A program made the translations under genes and the position numbers. Under the pieces are notes generated by a model. It was given only the letters and a program-made list of their open reading frames with translations. It had not been told where the DNA came from and made no database searches. From assembly GCF_020991085.1 (NCBI RefSeq), contig NZ_CP087719.1:2500001-2564000 (forward strand): DNA of 64,000 bases, given 5' to 3'. Shown here in pieces: positions 49,133 through 58,684 of the stretch; position 1 is the first letter of the stretch; every line of letters begins with the position of its first letter. This DNA comes from Roseomonas sp. OT10 (lineage in GTDB: Bacteria > Pseudomonadota > Alphaproteobacteria > Acetobacterales > Acetobacteraceae).

Positions 49133-50137
49133 ATGGACCAGCCCGTGGCGCGCGCGCAGGATCTGCCGGCCGGCGTGGTGGCGGCCAGCGTCTACGCCGG
49201 CGGCCGGCGCGTGGCCGATATCCCCATCGCGGAGGCCGGCGCCTGGGCGCACCGCACCGGGCATGTGGTGTGGATCGGCCTGCTGGAGCCGGACGAGGCG
49301 CTGCTGCGCCAGGTGCAGGCGCAGTTCCACCTGCACGACCTGGCCATCGAGGATGCCGGCAAGGCGCACCAGCGGCCCAAGATCGAGCAGTATGGCGACA
49401 GCCTGTTCATCGTCGCCCGCACCGCGCAGATGGTGGAGGGGCGGATCGCCTTCGGGGAGACGCACCTCTTCGTCGGGCGGGGCTATGTCGTCTCCGTCCG
49501 GCACGGCGCCTCCCACTCCTACACCGCCGTGCGGCGGCGCTGCGAGGCCTGCCCGACCGTGCTGTCGCATGGCGAGCACTACGTCCTCTACGCCATCCTC
49601 GACTTCATCGTGGACAACCACATGCCCGTGCTGGAGGCGATCCACGCGGAGGTGGAGCAGTTCGAGGACCACATCCTCTCCCGCACCCTGACCCCGGCCG
49701 AGGTGGAACGGCTCTACCTCCTGCGCCGCGACCTGCTGCGGCTGCGCAACGGGGTGGTGCCCCTGGCCGAGGTCTGCCGGCGGCTGGAGCATGCCGAGCT
49801 GCTGCCGCACGACCCCATCCTCCAGCCGCTGCTGCGCGACGTCAGCGACCACGTGCTGCGGGTGAAGGAGGAGATCGAATCGCTGCGCGAGGTGCTGGCC
49901 TTCGCCTTCGAGGCCAGCATCATGACGGCGCAGTCGCAGCAGACGGACATCACCCGCAAGCTGGCCGCCTGGGCCGCCATCCTGGCCGTGCCCACCGCCA
50001 TCGCGGGCATCTACGGCATGAACTTCGAGGACATGCCGGAGCTGAAGTGGCACCTGGGCTACCCGGCGGTGCTGACGGCGATCGTCGCGGCCTGCGCCGT
50101 GCTGTACTGGCGGTTCCGGCGGCTGGGCTGGCTGTAG
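49133..50137 (+). CDS. CorA-type divalent cation transporter
   Basis: 334 residues from ATG 49133. A large N-terminal cytoplasmic domain (VWIGLLEPDEALLRQVQAQF, DLAIEDAGKAHQRPKIEQYG, FVARTAQ-like strands) is followed by a long helix and two C-terminal membrane helices. The first ends in the signature GIYGMNFEDMPEL, where GMN forms the ion filter, and the last is LTAIVAACAVLYWRFRRLGW. CorA channels take up Mg2+ and sometimes Co2+ or Ni2+. The basic tail RFRRLGWL is typical. Confidence 0.92.
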   Translation: MDQPVARAQDLPAGVVAASVYAGGRRVADIPIAEAGAWAHRTGHVVWIGLLEPDEALLRQVQAQFHLHDLAIEDAGKAHQRPKIEQYGDSLFIVARTAQMVEGRIAFGETHLFVGRGYVVSVRHGASHSYTAVRRRCEACPTVLSHGEHYVLYAILDFIVDNHMPVLEAIHAEVEQFEDHILSRTLTPAEVERLYLLRRDLLRLRNGVVPLAEVCRRLEHAELLPHDPILQPLLRDVSDHVLRVKEEIESLREVLAFAFEASIMTAQSQQTDITRKLAAWAAILAVPTAIAGIYGMNFEDMPELKWHLGYPAVLTAIVAACAVLYWRFRRLGWL

Positions 50138-50209
50138 CCAAGCAGGGCGCTTGCGGGAGGGCCGCGCCGGCGGGATGCTGCGCCGGAGCCCGGACGAGGA
50201 GCACCGCCC

Positions 50210-51406
50210 ATGACCTCGCATGCCGCACTGCGCGACCGCCTGGATGCGCTGCATCCGGACATGACCGCCTGGCGCCGCGATTTCCACGCGCATCCCGAGA
50301 TCGGCTACGAGGAGCACCGCACCTCCGAGATCGTCGCGACCCGGCTTGCGGAATGGGGCATCGAGGTGCATCGCGGCCTGGGCGGCACCGGAGTCGTCGG
50401 CGTGCTGCGCGGCCGCCGGAGCGGCGCCGGCGGCAACCGCGCCATCGGGCTGCGCGCCGACATGGACGCGCTGCCGATGCAGGAGGGCAATGGCGGGGTG
50501 GCGCACCGCTCCACCATCCCCGGTCGGATGCATGCCTGCGGCCATGACGGGCACACGGCCATGCTGCTCGGCGCCGCCAAGGTCCTGGCGGAGACGCGCG
50601 ACTTCGCCGGCACCGTCCACCTGATCTTCCAGCCTGCCGAGGAGGGGCTGGCGGGCGCCAAGGCGATGCGGGATGACGGGCTGTTCGAGAAGTTCCCCTG
50701 CGACGCCGTCTACGGCATCCACAACGACCCCTTCGTCGATCTCGGGCAGGTGATGGTGCACAAGGGCACGGCGCTGGCGGCCATCGACTACTTCAGCGTC
50801 GTGGTGCGCGGCCGCTCCTCGCACGGGGCGCAGCCGCATCGCGGCATCGACTCCGTCTCGGTGGCGGCGCAGGTCGTCAACGTGCTGCAGGCGCTGGTGG
50901 CGCGGCACATCGACCCGCTGGAGACGGCCATCGTCAGCATCGGCCAGATCCATGGCGGCACCTCGGATATCGTGATCCCGGAGACGGTCGAGCTGCGCGG
51001 CTCCGTCCGCACCCTGAAGCCGGAGATCCGCGACCGGGTGGAGGCCCTCTTCGCCGACGCGGTGCGCCACACCGCCGCGGCGCAGGGCGCGACCGCCGAG
51101 ATCGCGTACCGGCGCGCCTACCCCGCCACCGTCAACACGCCGGAGGAGACGGAGCGCGCCGCGCGCTGCGCCGCAGCCGTGCTGGGCGGCGAGGCGGCGC
51201 TGATCCGCGACGCGCCGCCGCTGACCGCGGGCGAGGATTTCGCCTTCTTCCTGGAGCGCGTGCCCGGCGCCTATCTGCTGTTCGGGCAGCGCGGCGCGGA
51301 GCGGGGCGGCGTGCCGGTGCACAACCCGGAATACGACTTCAACGACGACCTGCTGCCGATCGGTGCCGCCTACCTCGCCGGCATGGTGCAGCAGGAGCTG
51401 GGATGA
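50210..51406 (+). CDS. M20 family amidohydrolase (hippurate hydrolase type)
   Basis: 398 residues from ATG 50210. The M20D metal site is complete: GLRADMDALPMQE near residue 84, HACGHDGHTAMLLGAAK near 107, FQPAEEGLAGAKAMRDDGLF near 141, then HNDPFVDLGQ. The lid domain carries GRSSHGAQPHRGIDSVSVAA, and the C-terminal PPLTAGEDFAFFLERVPGAY gives the last ligand. Such enzymes hydrolyse N-acyl amino acids (hippurate, indole conjugates, acetyl-diaminopimelate). It is convergent with the DapA-like gene 18 nt away. Confidence 0.92.
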   Translation: MTSHAALRDRLDALHPDMTAWRRDFHAHPEIGYEEHRTSEIVATRLAEWGIEVHRGLGGTGVVGVLRGRRSGAGGNRAIGLRADMDALPMQEGNGGVAHRSTIPGRMHACGHDGHTAMLLGAAKVLAETRDFAGTVHLIFQPAEEGLAGAKAMRDDGLFEKFPCDAVYGIHNDPFVDLGQVMVHKGTALAAIDYFSVVVRGRSSHGAQPHRGIDSVSVAAQVVNVLQALVARHIDPLETAIVSIGQIHGGTSDIVIPETVELRGSVRTLKPEIRDRVEALFADAVRHTAAAQGATAEIAYRRAYPATVNTPEETERAARCAAAVLGGEAALIRDAPPLTAGEDFAFFLERVPGAYLLFGQRGAERGGVPVHNPEYDFNDDLLPIGAAYLAGMVQQELG

Positions 51407-51424
51407 GGCAGTGCGGCCAGCCGG

Positions 51425-52306
51425 CTACGGGTCGCGCAAGCCGTCCAGCGCCGCCGCCACCGCAGCGCGCCCTTCGGCAGACAGGGTCGGTTGCGGCGGC
51501 AGCGGCTCCCCTACCGCGAAGCCCTGGTGCTGCAAGGCGCCCTTGATGCAGGCGGCCAAGGCGTATTGCGCGAAGAGCTCGTTCAGCCGCCACAGCCGCC
51601 GCTGCATCTCCATCGCCCGCGCCCAGTCGCCGGCGCGGCAGGCCTCGTAGAGCGCGACGCTCTCGCGCGGGATGATGCAGGCGGGGCCGGCCATCCAGCC
51701 GACGCCGCCGATCAGCATCACCGCCGCCGGGATATGCGCGGACGCCGCGAAGACCCGCATCCGCCCCTCCGTCCGGTTCAGGATGGAGAGCAGCCGGCCG
51801 GTGTTGGTCGAGGCGTCCTTGACGTAGCCGATGCGCGGATGGCGGGAGAGCGTCTCCAGCGCCGGCAGCGACAGGTCGGAGCGCTGGAACTGCGGGTTGG
51901 TGTAGAGCACCACCGGCAGTTCGGTCGCATCCGCCACGGCGGTGAAGTACTCCACCACGCCGCGCTCCGGGATGGGGAAATAGGCCTCCAGGATCGCCAG
52001 CACGCCGTCCGCGCCGATCGCCGCGACCTCCTGCGCCTGGCGCACCGCCTCGGCCGTGGTGGTGGCGGCGATGCCGGCCACCACGGGCACGCGGCCGCGC
52101 GCCTGGTCCACCACCACCTCGATGATCCTGCGGCGCTGCGCCGTGGTGAGGTAGGCGAACTCGCCGGTGGAGCCGAGCGGCGTCAGGCCGTGCACGCCGG
52201 CGCCGATCAGGTGATCGACCAGACGGCGCAGCTCGCCCTTCAGCACCGCACCATCCGGGCCGATGGGCGAGACCAGAGAGGGGAAGACCCCGTGGAAGTC
52301 GTGCAT
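51425..52306 (-). CDS. DapA family aldolase (dihydrodipicolinate synthase-like)
   Basis: 293 residues from ATG 52306. The class I aldolase TIM barrel has the DapA signatures: [20 protein letters not shown] near residue 40, Tyr in [12 protein letters not shown] near 135 and the Schiff-base Lys in [13 protein letters not shown] near 163. Members include DapA, N-acetylneuraminate lyase and various sugar-acid aldolases. Clustered with a nucleoside hydrolase and a peptide-type binding protein rather than lysine genes, so a catabolic aldolase is more likely than lysine synthesis. Confidence 0.88.
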   Translation of the reverse strand: MHDFHGVFPSLVSPIGPDGAVLKGELRRLVDHLIGAGVHGLTPLGSTGEFAYLTTAQRRRIIEVVVDQARGRVPVVAGIAATTTAEAVRQAQEVAAIGADGVLAILEAYFPIPERGVVEYFTAVADATELPVVLYTNPQFQRSDLSLPALETLSRHPRIGYVKDASTNTGRLLSILNRTEGRMRVFAASAHIPAAVMLIGGVGWMAGPACIIPRESVALYEACRAGDWARAMEMQRRLWRLNELFAQYALAACIKGALQHQGFAVGEPLPPQPTLSAEGRAAVAAALDGLRDP

Positions 52307-52317
52307 GCCGCTCTCCC

Positions 52318-53259
52318 TCACAGCGCCGCCAGCCGCGACCAGAGCAGGTCGAAGAAGCCGGGCGCGTCCAGCGTCCACAGGATCGTCGCATTCACCGGCC
52401 GGTCGGTGACGCGCCACAGGTCGCCCACCGTCTGCCCGTAGGAGAGGCCGGGCGACAGCTCCACCTCTACATTTGCCTCGCGCGTGCCGAACAGCGCCGG
52501 GCGCAGCAGGTGGGCGATGACGCAGGGGTCGTGCAGCGGCCCGCCGATGCCGCCATAGCGGGCCGGGTCCTTGCGGTCGTAGAAGGCGATCAGCTCGGCC
52601 GCCACCGCCGTCATGCGCCCGGGCATCGCACGCAGCGCCGCGACCCGCTCCGGCGTGGCCAGCGCCTGGAAGGTGACGTCGATCGGCGCCAGCACGATCG
52701 GCGCGCCGCTGCGCAGCACGATCTGCGCCGCATGCGGATCGGCGAGCACGTTGAATTCCGCCGTCGGCGTGCGGTTGCCGCCCTGGGCGAAGGCGCCGGC
52801 CATGGCGCTGATCCGCCGGATGCCGCCGACCAGCGTGGGATCGCGCGCCAGCACCAGCGCGACGTTCGTCATCGGGCCGAGGATGCAGAGCTCGATGGGC
52901 CGATCCGTCGCGATGGCGCGCTCCAGCACGGCGGTGATCGCATCCACCGCATGGCCGGGCGCCAGGGGCGAGCGCGCCTCCGGCATGGTCGTGCCGCCGA
53001 GCCCCGTCGCGCCGCTGTACTTGCCGCGCCAGACCGGGCCGAGCAGCGGCCGGGTGCAGCCGGCATGCACGGGGATGTCGTCCCGCCCCGCCAGCGACAG
53101 CACGCGCCGCGCATTTTCCGTGCTGGTCTCGCAGGGGACGTTGCCGGCGACGGTGGTGACCGCCAGCACCTCCAGCTCCGGCGAGGCCAGGGCGAGCCAG
53201 AGTGCGATGGTGTCGTCGACGCCGGGATCGCAGTCGATCAGGACGGGAGTCTTGGCCAT
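52318..53259 (-). CDS. Inosine/uridine-preferring nucleoside hydrolase family protein
   Basis: 313 residues from ATG 53259. The calcium site starts with [20 protein letters not shown] at residue 5, followed by [28 protein letters not shown] and [20 protein letters not shown] (with Asn in [12 protein letters not shown]) are typical. The final part shows [19 protein letters not shown]. These enzymes cleave the N-glycosidic bond of ribonucleosides. The stop of the binding-protein gene is 8 nt upstream and the DapA-like gene is 11 nt downstream, so an operon is likely. Confidence 0.93.
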   Translation of the reverse strand: MAKTPVLIDCDPGVDDTIALWLALASPELEVLAVTTVAGNVPCETSTENARRVLSLAGRDDIPVHAGCTRPLLGPVWRGKYSGATGLGGTTMPEARSPLAPGHAVDAITAVLERAIATDRPIELCILGPMTNVALVLARDPTLVGGIRRISAMAGAFAQGGNRTPTAEFNVLADPHAAQIVLRSGAPIVLAPIDVTFQALATPERVAALRAMPGRMTAVAAELIAFYDRKDPARYGGIGGPLHDPCVIAHLLRPALFGTREANVEVELSPGLSYGQTVGDLWRVTDRPVNATILWTLDAPGFFDLLWSRLAAL

Positions 53260-53267
53260 GACGCGGG

Positions 53268-54827
53268 TCAGCGGCGGGTGGCGTTGATCGCCAGCGTGTA
53301 GCCATCCGTGCGCGGGCGATAGGCGACGCCCGGGCCGGTGGCGCAGCTGTTGGCGAGGAAGAAGAGCGGGATCACCCCGTTCTCGCCCATGGCCAGGCGC
53401 GTCGCCTCCTGCAGCAGCGCCTCGCGCCGCGCATCCTCCACGGTGGCGAGCGCCTCGCGCAGCAGCGCGTCGAAGCGCGGGTTGGAATAGCGGCCGCGAT
53501 TGCCCGAGCCGTCGCCGCGCGCCGGGTCGTAGGTGGCGAGCAGCGGCCGCAGCACGGAGGAGGCCTCGCCCGTCTCCGCCGCCGCGCCGCCCATGATGAG
53601 GCTGTAGTCCAGCGCGCTGGCGCGGGTGAAGAAGACGCTGCCCGGCTGTGCCACCAGTTCGGTGCGAATGCCGATGCGGGTGAACATCTGCGCCAGCGCC
53701 TGGCCGATCTTGGCGTCGTTCGGATAGCGGTCGCTGCTGACGTGCAGCGTCAGGCCGAAGCCGTCCGGCAGCCCCGCCTCGGCCAGCAGGCGGCGGGCGC
53801 GGGCGGGATCGGCCTTCGGCGCGGCGAGGCCGGGGACAGCACCGAAGGTGCCGTCGGGCACGAGCTGCCCGGCCGGGGTCCCCTGCCCGTCCATCACCCG
53901 CGCCACCAGCGCGTCGCGCGCGATGGCGAGCGACAGAGCCTCGCGCACGCGCGGGTCGCGCAAGGCGTTGGCGATGGGCTGGCCGTCCTTGCCGACCACG
54001 AAGGGGCTGCGCTCGCGGTCCTGGTCGAGGTGCAGGTACATCACCCGGTTGGAGGGGCCGGAGGCGATGGCGACGCGCTCGTTGCGCTCCAGCTGGGCAA
54101 TGTCGGCGCTCGGCACCGACTCGATCATGTCCACGTCGCCCGAGAGCAGGGCGGCGATGCGGGCGGAGTTGTTGGTCATGAAGCGGAAGGTCACCCGCTT
54201 CCAGGCGAGCGGCGCGGCGTCCGGCTGCGGCTCCGCCGCCTCCGCCTCCACCCGGTCGCCGGGGGCGTAGCGCAGGAAGCGCAGCGGCCCGGTGCCGATC
54301 ATCGAGGCGCCGGCGTTGAAGCTGTCCGTCTCCGCCGTCTCCAGGCCCCGCGGCAGGATCGCGATGCGGCTGAGCATGTTGGGCAGCAGCGGATAGGGCT
54401 CGGCCGTGCGCAGGCGGATCGTCGCCGCGTCCACCACCTCCACCGCCGTCACCGGGCGGATGAAGGGCAGGAAGGAGGAGGGGCTGTTCTTCACCTGCGG
54501 CACCCGGCGCAGGCTGGCGGCGACGTCCTCCGCCTCCACCGGGCGGCCGTCGTGGAAGCGCAGGCCGGGGCGCAGGCGGAATTCCCAGACGGTGGGCTCC
54601 ACCGCGCGCCAGCTGTCGGCCAGGCCCGCGACGATGCGCTGGCTGTCGTCCTGGTTCACCAGCCCGTCGAAGAAGTTCCGGGCAAGCGCGCTGTTCGAGC
54701 CGATGACGTGGAAATGCGGGTCCAGCGAGGTGACGTTGGCCCCCAGCCCGATGCGCAGCTCCTGCGCCGATGCGCCCGACACCGTCGCGAGCAGCGCCAC
54801 GGCCGCCCCGGTCACGATCCGCCGCAT
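53268..54827 (-). CDS. Peptide-type ABC transporter substrate-binding protein (start of nucleoside hydrolase operon)
   Basis: 519 residues. Two ATGs are close: 54833 lies 1 nt from AGGAGG, whereas 54827 has a 7-nt spacing and is chosen. [20 protein letters not shown] then AQ is a signal peptide. The SBP_bac_5 body contains [58 protein letters not shown] and [19 protein letters not shown]. It heads the minus-strand group with the nucleoside hydrolase and DapA-like genes. No permease or ATPase accompanies it. Confidence 0.88.
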   Translation of the reverse strand: MRRIVTGAAVALLATVSGASAQELRIGLGANVTSLDPHFHVIGSNSALARNFFDGLVNQDDSQRIVAGLADSWRAVEPTVWEFRLRPGLRFHDGRPVEAEDVAASLRRVPQVKNSPSSFLPFIRPVTAVEVVDAATIRLRTAEPYPLLPNMLSRIAILPRGLETAETDSFNAGASMIGTGPLRFLRYAPGDRVEAEAAEPQPDAAPLAWKRVTFRFMTNNSARIAALLSGDVDMIESVPSADIAQLERNERVAIASGPSNRVMYLHLDQDRERSPFVVGKDGQPIANALRDPRVREALSLAIARDALVARVMDGQGTPAGQLVPDGTFGAVPGLAAPKADPARARRLLAEAGLPDGFGLTLHVSSDRYPNDAKIGQALAQMFTRIGIRTELVAQPGSVFFTRASALDYSLIMGGAAAETGEASSVLRPLLATYDPARGDGSGNRGRYSNPRFDALLREALATVEDARREALLQEATRLAMGENGVIPLFFLANSCATGPGVAYRPRTDGYTLAINATRR

Positions 54828-54922
54828 GGCCATTCCTCCTCCGTTCGCGGCGCTTCTATCCCCGCAGCGAGAGGGACGGAACCCGGGAGGCGGCTGGGCC
54901 TGCCGACCCGTCGCGGCGTGGT

Positions 54923-55063
54923 GCCCGTGGCCCGGGGGCAAGGCTCTGCCTCGCCCCCGGTACCCCCACTCCGCCAGGACACTGCGTGCCCTGGACCCGG
55001 GGGGCGCTGCCGCGCGGCGGGTTTCGTCGGGGTCGCGGCGCCGAGGAGCATGGCTCCTCGGCG
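54923..55063 (+). repeat. Three-hairpin intergenic element, copy 3 (interrupted downstream)
   Basis: Copy 3, plus strand. The conserved 5' flank is at 54923-54933. Hairpin 1 is 54934-54944 with 54948-54958; hairpin 2 is 54974-54994 with inner arms CAC/GTG; box GCGCTGCCGCGCGG lies at 55004-55017; hairpin 3 is 55040-55049 with 55053-55062 (ATG loop). The 129-nt core and spacers 15, 9 and 22 match the other copies. The part of the element shared with copy 2 after hairpin 3 (GGCCCCGGCAGGGGAGGG) resumes only at about 55201-55218, after a 117-nt insertion. It lies between a start codon and the 3' end of the M32 gene. Confidence 0.85.
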
Positions 55064-55180
55064 AGCATGGACTCCGCGCTCGCTGATACCTCTATGGCTT
55101 TTTCAGAGTCCCGCCTGTCCAAGTTCCGTCAGGCTACAGACCGCAGGCCAACGACAACCGCACAGCACCAGACTCTCAGC
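55064..55180 (+). other. 117-bp insertion of unlike composition inside element copy 3
   Basis: Copy 2 continues from hairpin 3 straight into GGACCGAGGCCAGC, while copy 3 first has these 117 bases and then GGGTCCGGGGCCCGC. The inserted stretch is AT-richer than anything around it and reads in one frame as MDSALADTSMAFSESRLSK and FRQATDRRPTTTAQHQTLS with unusual codons (TCT, GCT, TTT, TCA, ACA), like a gene fragment. No terminal repeats or target duplication are evident. It may be a remnant of a mobile or foreign sequence. Confidence 0.5.
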
Positions 55181-55297
55181 GGGGTCCGGGGCCCGCTTGT
55201 GGCCCCGGCAGGGGAGGGCCCGGGAGGGGACAGCGTCCCATCCCGGTCCGCCGCCCGAACACGAAGCGCAACAGGCCCGGAAGGCCCGCCCTTCGCC

Positions 55298-56794
55298 TCA
55301 CGCCTCCAGGTAGCGGGCGCGCAGGTGGTCGGTGAAGGCGGCGGGGTCCAGCGGCTTGCCGGTCGCTGCCACCATCAGTTCCTGGAAGCCCAGCAGCGAG
55401 GCGCGGGCGTGGACGGACACCCGCAGCCAGCCCATCAGCGGCCCGAAATCCCCCTGCCCCAGCGCCGAATCCAGCCCCGGCAGCGCGGCGCGGGCGGCGG
55501 CCATCAACTGCGCCGCCGCCATGGCGCCCAGCGTGTAGGAGGGGAAGTAGCCGAAGGCGCCGTCATGCCAGTGGATGTCCTGCAGGCAGCCGCGCGCATC
55601 GTCGGGGGGCGCGATGCCCAGCAGGCCGCGCAGCCCCTCGGCCCAGGCGCCGGGCAGGTCGGCCACGGCCAAGTCGCCGCCGATCAGCGCCCGCTCCAGC
55701 CGGAAGCGCAGGATGACGTGGGCGGGATAGGTCAGCTCGTCCGCATCCACCCGGATGAAGCCGCGCTCCACGTGGCGGTAGAGGCGCGAGAGGTTGGCGG
55801 GGGCATAGGCCGCCGGGTCGCCGCCGAAGCAGGCGGAGAGCTCCGGGCCGAGCCAGGAGAGGAAGGCGTCGGAGCGGCTGGCCTGCATCTCCACGATCAG
55901 CGACTGGGATTCATGGGCGGCCATGCCGGCGGCCTCGCCCACCGGCTGGCGTGCCCAGGCCTCCGGCAGGCCGCGCTCGTACATGGCGTGCCCTGTCTCG
56001 TGCAGCACGCCCAGCATGGCGGAGGCGAAGTCGGATTCGTCGTAGCGGGTGGTGATCCGCACGTCGGTCGGCGTGCCGCCGCAGAAGGGATGCAGGCTTT
56101 CGTCGAGCCGGGCATGGCTGTAGTCCAGCCCCACCCGCTCCGACAGGCGACGGCACAGGGCGCGCTGCACCTCCGCCGCGAAGGGTCCCTGCGGCATCAC
56201 GGCGGCCGGCTTGCGGGCCTGGATCGCCTCGGCGCGCGGCAGGGCGTCGCGCAGGAAGGCTTCGTAGGCCGCGAAGATGGGCTCCACATCGGCCGCGCCG
56301 ATGCCGCGCTGATAGCCGTCCATCAGCGCGTCGTAGGGGGAGAGGCCCAGCGCGTCGGACAGGGCGGCGGCGTTCTCCCGCTGGAGGCGCACCACCTCCT
56401 CCAGCAGCGGGCGGACCAGGGGGAAGTCGCTGGACGCCCTGGCCTTGCGCCACACCTTCTCGCAGGCGCTGTTGGCGCGCGAGGTCGCCTCGACCAGCTC
56501 GCCCGGCAGCGCTGCCGCCCGCTGCCAGGACCGCCGCATCAGGGCCAGGTTCGCCTGCTCCCAGGCGTCGTCGGGCGCTGCCGCGGCGGCGAGGTCGTCC
56601 GCTACCTGCGGCGCCACCAGCAGCTCGTGCGACAGCCCGGCCAGGGTGGCGAGCTGCTCGCCCCGCGCCGCGCCGCCGCCCTCGGGCATCATGGCCGAGG
56701 CATCCCAGCCCAGCATCGCCCCCGCCTCTCCCAGCGCGCCGATCCGGGCGAAGCGGGCCTTGAGGCGGCTGTAGGCGTCGGCGGCGTGGCTCAT
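55298..56794 (-). CDS. M32 family metallocarboxypeptidase (Taq type)
   Basis: 498 residues from ATG 56794. The zinc signature HETGH in AMLGVLHETGHAMYERGL is near residue 265, followed by MAAHESQSLIVEMQASRSD with the third ligand Glu. The helical M32 fold shows LGWDASAMMPEGGGAARGEQ at the start and HVERGFIRVDADELTYPAHV, with RFRLERALIGGDL toward the end. It removes C-terminal residues other than proline from peptides in the cytoplasm. It follows the SURF1 gene with an ATGA overlap. Confidence 0.94.
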   Translation of the reverse strand: MSHAADAYSRLKARFARIGALGEAGAMLGWDASAMMPEGGGAARGEQLATLAGLSHELLVAPQVADDLAAAAAPDDAWEQANLALMRRSWQRAAALPGELVEATSRANSACEKVWRKARASSDFPLVRPLLEEVVRLQRENAAALSDALGLSPYDALMDGYQRGIGAADVEPIFAAYEAFLRDALPRAEAIQARKPAAVMPQGPFAAEVQRALCRRLSERVGLDYSHARLDESLHPFCGGTPTDVRITTRYDESDFASAMLGVLHETGHAMYERGLPEAWARQPVGEAAGMAAHESQSLIVEMQASRSDAFLSWLGPELSACFGGDPAAYAPANLSRLYRHVERGFIRVDADELTYPAHVILRFRLERALIGGDLAVADLPGAWAEGLRGLLGIAPPDDARGCLQDIHWHDGAFGYFPSYTLGAMAAAQLMAAARAALPGLDSALGQGDFGPLMGWLRVSVHARASLLGFQELMVAATGKPLDPAAFTDHLRARYLEA

Positions 56795-57480
56795 GCGGTT
56801 CCCTTCAGGCGGCGGCGGGCGAAGACGGCGAAGACCAGCACCAGGGCGACGGCCAGCCCGTACCAGGTGATGACATAGCCCAGATGCGGATCGTTGGGGC
56901 GCGGCAGGGTCCGCGCCGGCACGGGCAGCGCGCCGGGCGGGATCTCGCCCAGGGCGATCAGGGCGAAGGGCTCCACCGGGCCGAGGCCCAGCGCCGTGGC
57001 GATGGCGGCGGTGTCCAGCGTGTAGAAGTGCCGCCCCACCACGTCGTCGCGGGCGCTGAACAGGCCCTGGCGGTCCTGCGGCAGGGTGAAGCCCACCACC
57101 TGGACCTCGCCCTCCGGCCGGTCGATGGGGCGGCTGCGCTCCAGCGGCACCCAGCCGCGATCGACCAGCAGGGTCGGCAGGCCAGGGCGCTCCAGCGGGG
57201 TCAGCAGGTGCGCGCCCAGCACGGCGTCGCGCACCTCCAGCCAGAGCCGCGATTCGAGGTCGTGGCGGAAGCGGCCGGTGGCGGCGACCTTGGCATAGTC
57301 GCCGGGCGGGGCCGCCGTCAGCGGCACCGGCGGCCCCGCCTCGGAGGCGGCGATGCGCGCCAGGATGTCGTGCTTCCAGTGCATCCGCTGCACCTGCCAC
57401 GTCCCCAGGGCCAGCAGCACGGCGAGCACCGGCAGCGCGGCGAGGAACGGGACCAGCAGGCGGCGCCACGGCCAGGTCAT
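56791..57480 (-). CDS. SURF1 family cytochrome oxidase assembly protein
   Basis: 229 residues from ATG 57480. Two membrane helices flank a periplasmic domain: the first is LLVPFLAALPVLAVLLALGT followed by the hallmark WQVQRMHWK, the second ends YVITWYGLAVALVLVFAVFA. Inner motifs are ATGRFRHDLE and LLVDRGWVPLERSRPI, as usual for SURF1/Shy1. It helps insert heme a into subunit I. Lies downstream of ctaE and overlaps the M32 peptidase gene by 4 nt. A longer frame upstream lacks support. Confidence 0.92.
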   Translation of the reverse strand: MTWPWRRLLVPFLAALPVLAVLLALGTWQVQRMHWKHDILARIAASEAGPPVPLTAAPPGDYAKVAATGRFRHDLESRLWLEVRDAVLGAHLLTPLERPGLPTLLVDRGWVPLERSRPIDRPEGEVQVVGFTLPQDRQGLFSARDDVVGRHFYTLDTAAIATALGLGPVEPFALIALGEIPPGALPVPARTLPRPNDPHLGYVITWYGLAVALVLVFAVFARRRLKGTA

Positions 57481-57594
57481 GCGGGAGAGGTCATGCGGGC
57501 CGCCTGGGCTCCGGGAAACGGGTCGCGGGTGGAGGGGCCCGTGGAAGGACCGGGATGGGGCGCCCCGCCGCGAACCGGGGGCCCGGAAACGGCG

Positions 57595-57655
57595 CCGGCC
57601 GGCCCCTCGCGGAGGCCGGCCGGGACGCAATGCCGTCGGGCGGGGCGTCGCCCCG
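57595..57655 (-). terminator. Hairpins downstream of ctaE
   Basis: CCGGCCGGCC (57595-57604) pairs perfectly with GGCCGGCCGG (57614-57623), and CGGGGC (57641-57646) pairs with GCCCCG (57650-57655). The sites lie 24 to 84 nt downstream of the ctaE stop and before the SURF1 start. They may end transcription of the oxidase structural genes or be a processing site. No T run. Confidence 0.4.
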
Positions 57656-57678
57656 GACGGAGGGTCAGCGCCGGAACG

Positions 57679-58548
57679 TCAGTGCTGGGCGATCTCGCCC
57701 GCGCCCCAGACATAGACGCAGACGAAGAGGAACAGCCACACCACGTCGACGAAGTGCCAGTACCAGGCCGCCGCCTCGAAGCCGAAATGCCGCTGCGGGG
57801 TGAAGTGGCCGAGATAGGCGCGCACCAGGCAGACGGCCAGGAAGATGGTGCCCACGATCACGTGGAAGCCATGGAAGCCCGTCGCCAGGAAGAAGGTCGA
57901 GGGGTAGATGCCGCCGGTGAAGGCGAAGGGCGCCTCGGCATACTCGTAGGCCTGGAAGAAGGTGAAGAGCATGCCCAGCCCGACCGTCAGGGCGAGTCCC
58001 TGGAGCATCCCCTTGCGGTCGCCCTCGATCAGCGAGTGGTGCGCCCAGGTCACCGTGCAGCCCGACAGCAGCAGGATCATGGTGTTCAGGAAGGGCAGGC
58101 CGAAGGGATCGAAGGTGTGGATCCCGTGCGGCGGCCAGACCGCCGGGGCGGCGGCGCCCGAGACATGCTCCGGGTACAGGGCGAAGTGGAAGAAGGCCCA
58201 GAAGAAGGCGACGAAGAACATCACCTCGGAGGCGATGAACAGCGCCATGCCATAGCGCATGCCGATGCGCACGATGGGCGTGTGGATGCCCGGGGTGCGG
58301 GCTTCCTTGATCACGTCGCGCCACCAGCCGGCCATGCAGACCAGCACCGCCAGCACGCCGAGCGGCAGCAGCCAGTGGTTGCCGTAATGCGCCAGCATGA
58401 CGATGCCGAGCAGCATCGTCCCTGCGGCGAAGGCGGTCACCAGCGGCCAGGGCGAAGGGTCCACCAGGTGGTAGGGATGCTTGTTCGGGGGCGGTGGCTC
58501 GGAGGAGTCGCTCAGCCCCCTCGGCACCACCATCTCGCTGCTGGCCAT
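57679..58548 (-). CDS. ctaE: Cytochrome c oxidase subunit III
   Basis: 289 residues from ATG 58548. Seven membrane helices, with HYHLVDPSPWPLVTAFAAG at the start, FFVAFFWAFFHFALYPE, HGIHTFDPFGLPFLNTMILL, GCTVTWAHHSLIEGDRKGM and the C-terminal YWHFVDVVWLFLFVCVYVWG all typical. Subunit III carries no redox centre but stabilises proton uptake by subunit I. It is separated by 136 nt from the ctaG gene. Confidence 0.97.
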   Translation of the reverse strand: MASSEMVVPRGLSDSSEPPPPNKHPYHLVDPSPWPLVTAFAAGTMLLGIVMLAHYGNHWLLPLGVLAVLVCMAGWWRDVIKEARTPGIHTPIVRIGMRYGMALFIASEVMFFVAFFWAFFHFALYPEHVSGAAAPAVWPPHGIHTFDPFGLPFLNTMILLLSGCTVTWAHHSLIEGDRKGMLQGLALTVGLGMLFTFFQAYEYAEAPFAFTGGIYPSTFFLATGFHGFHVIVGTIFLAVCLVRAYLGHFTPQRHFGFEAAAWYWHFVDVVWLFLFVCVYVWGAGEIAQH

Positions 58549-58684
58549 CGCGCGTCCTGATCCGGCAAGGCCACGGCAAGGTGCCGTGGCCGGTCATGGG
58601 CCATCAATCCCGCGAAACCCCTCACCGATCAAGTCACGCCGTGGCGCTCGCGGCGTGCGGCGGGCGGTTCCGCCGACGGGCGTG

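Noticed and set aside
55298-57469. Long fused frame spanning the M32 peptidase and upstream sequence
   Set aside because: The part before ATG 56794 is the shadow of SURF1, which has clear family motifs in another frame.
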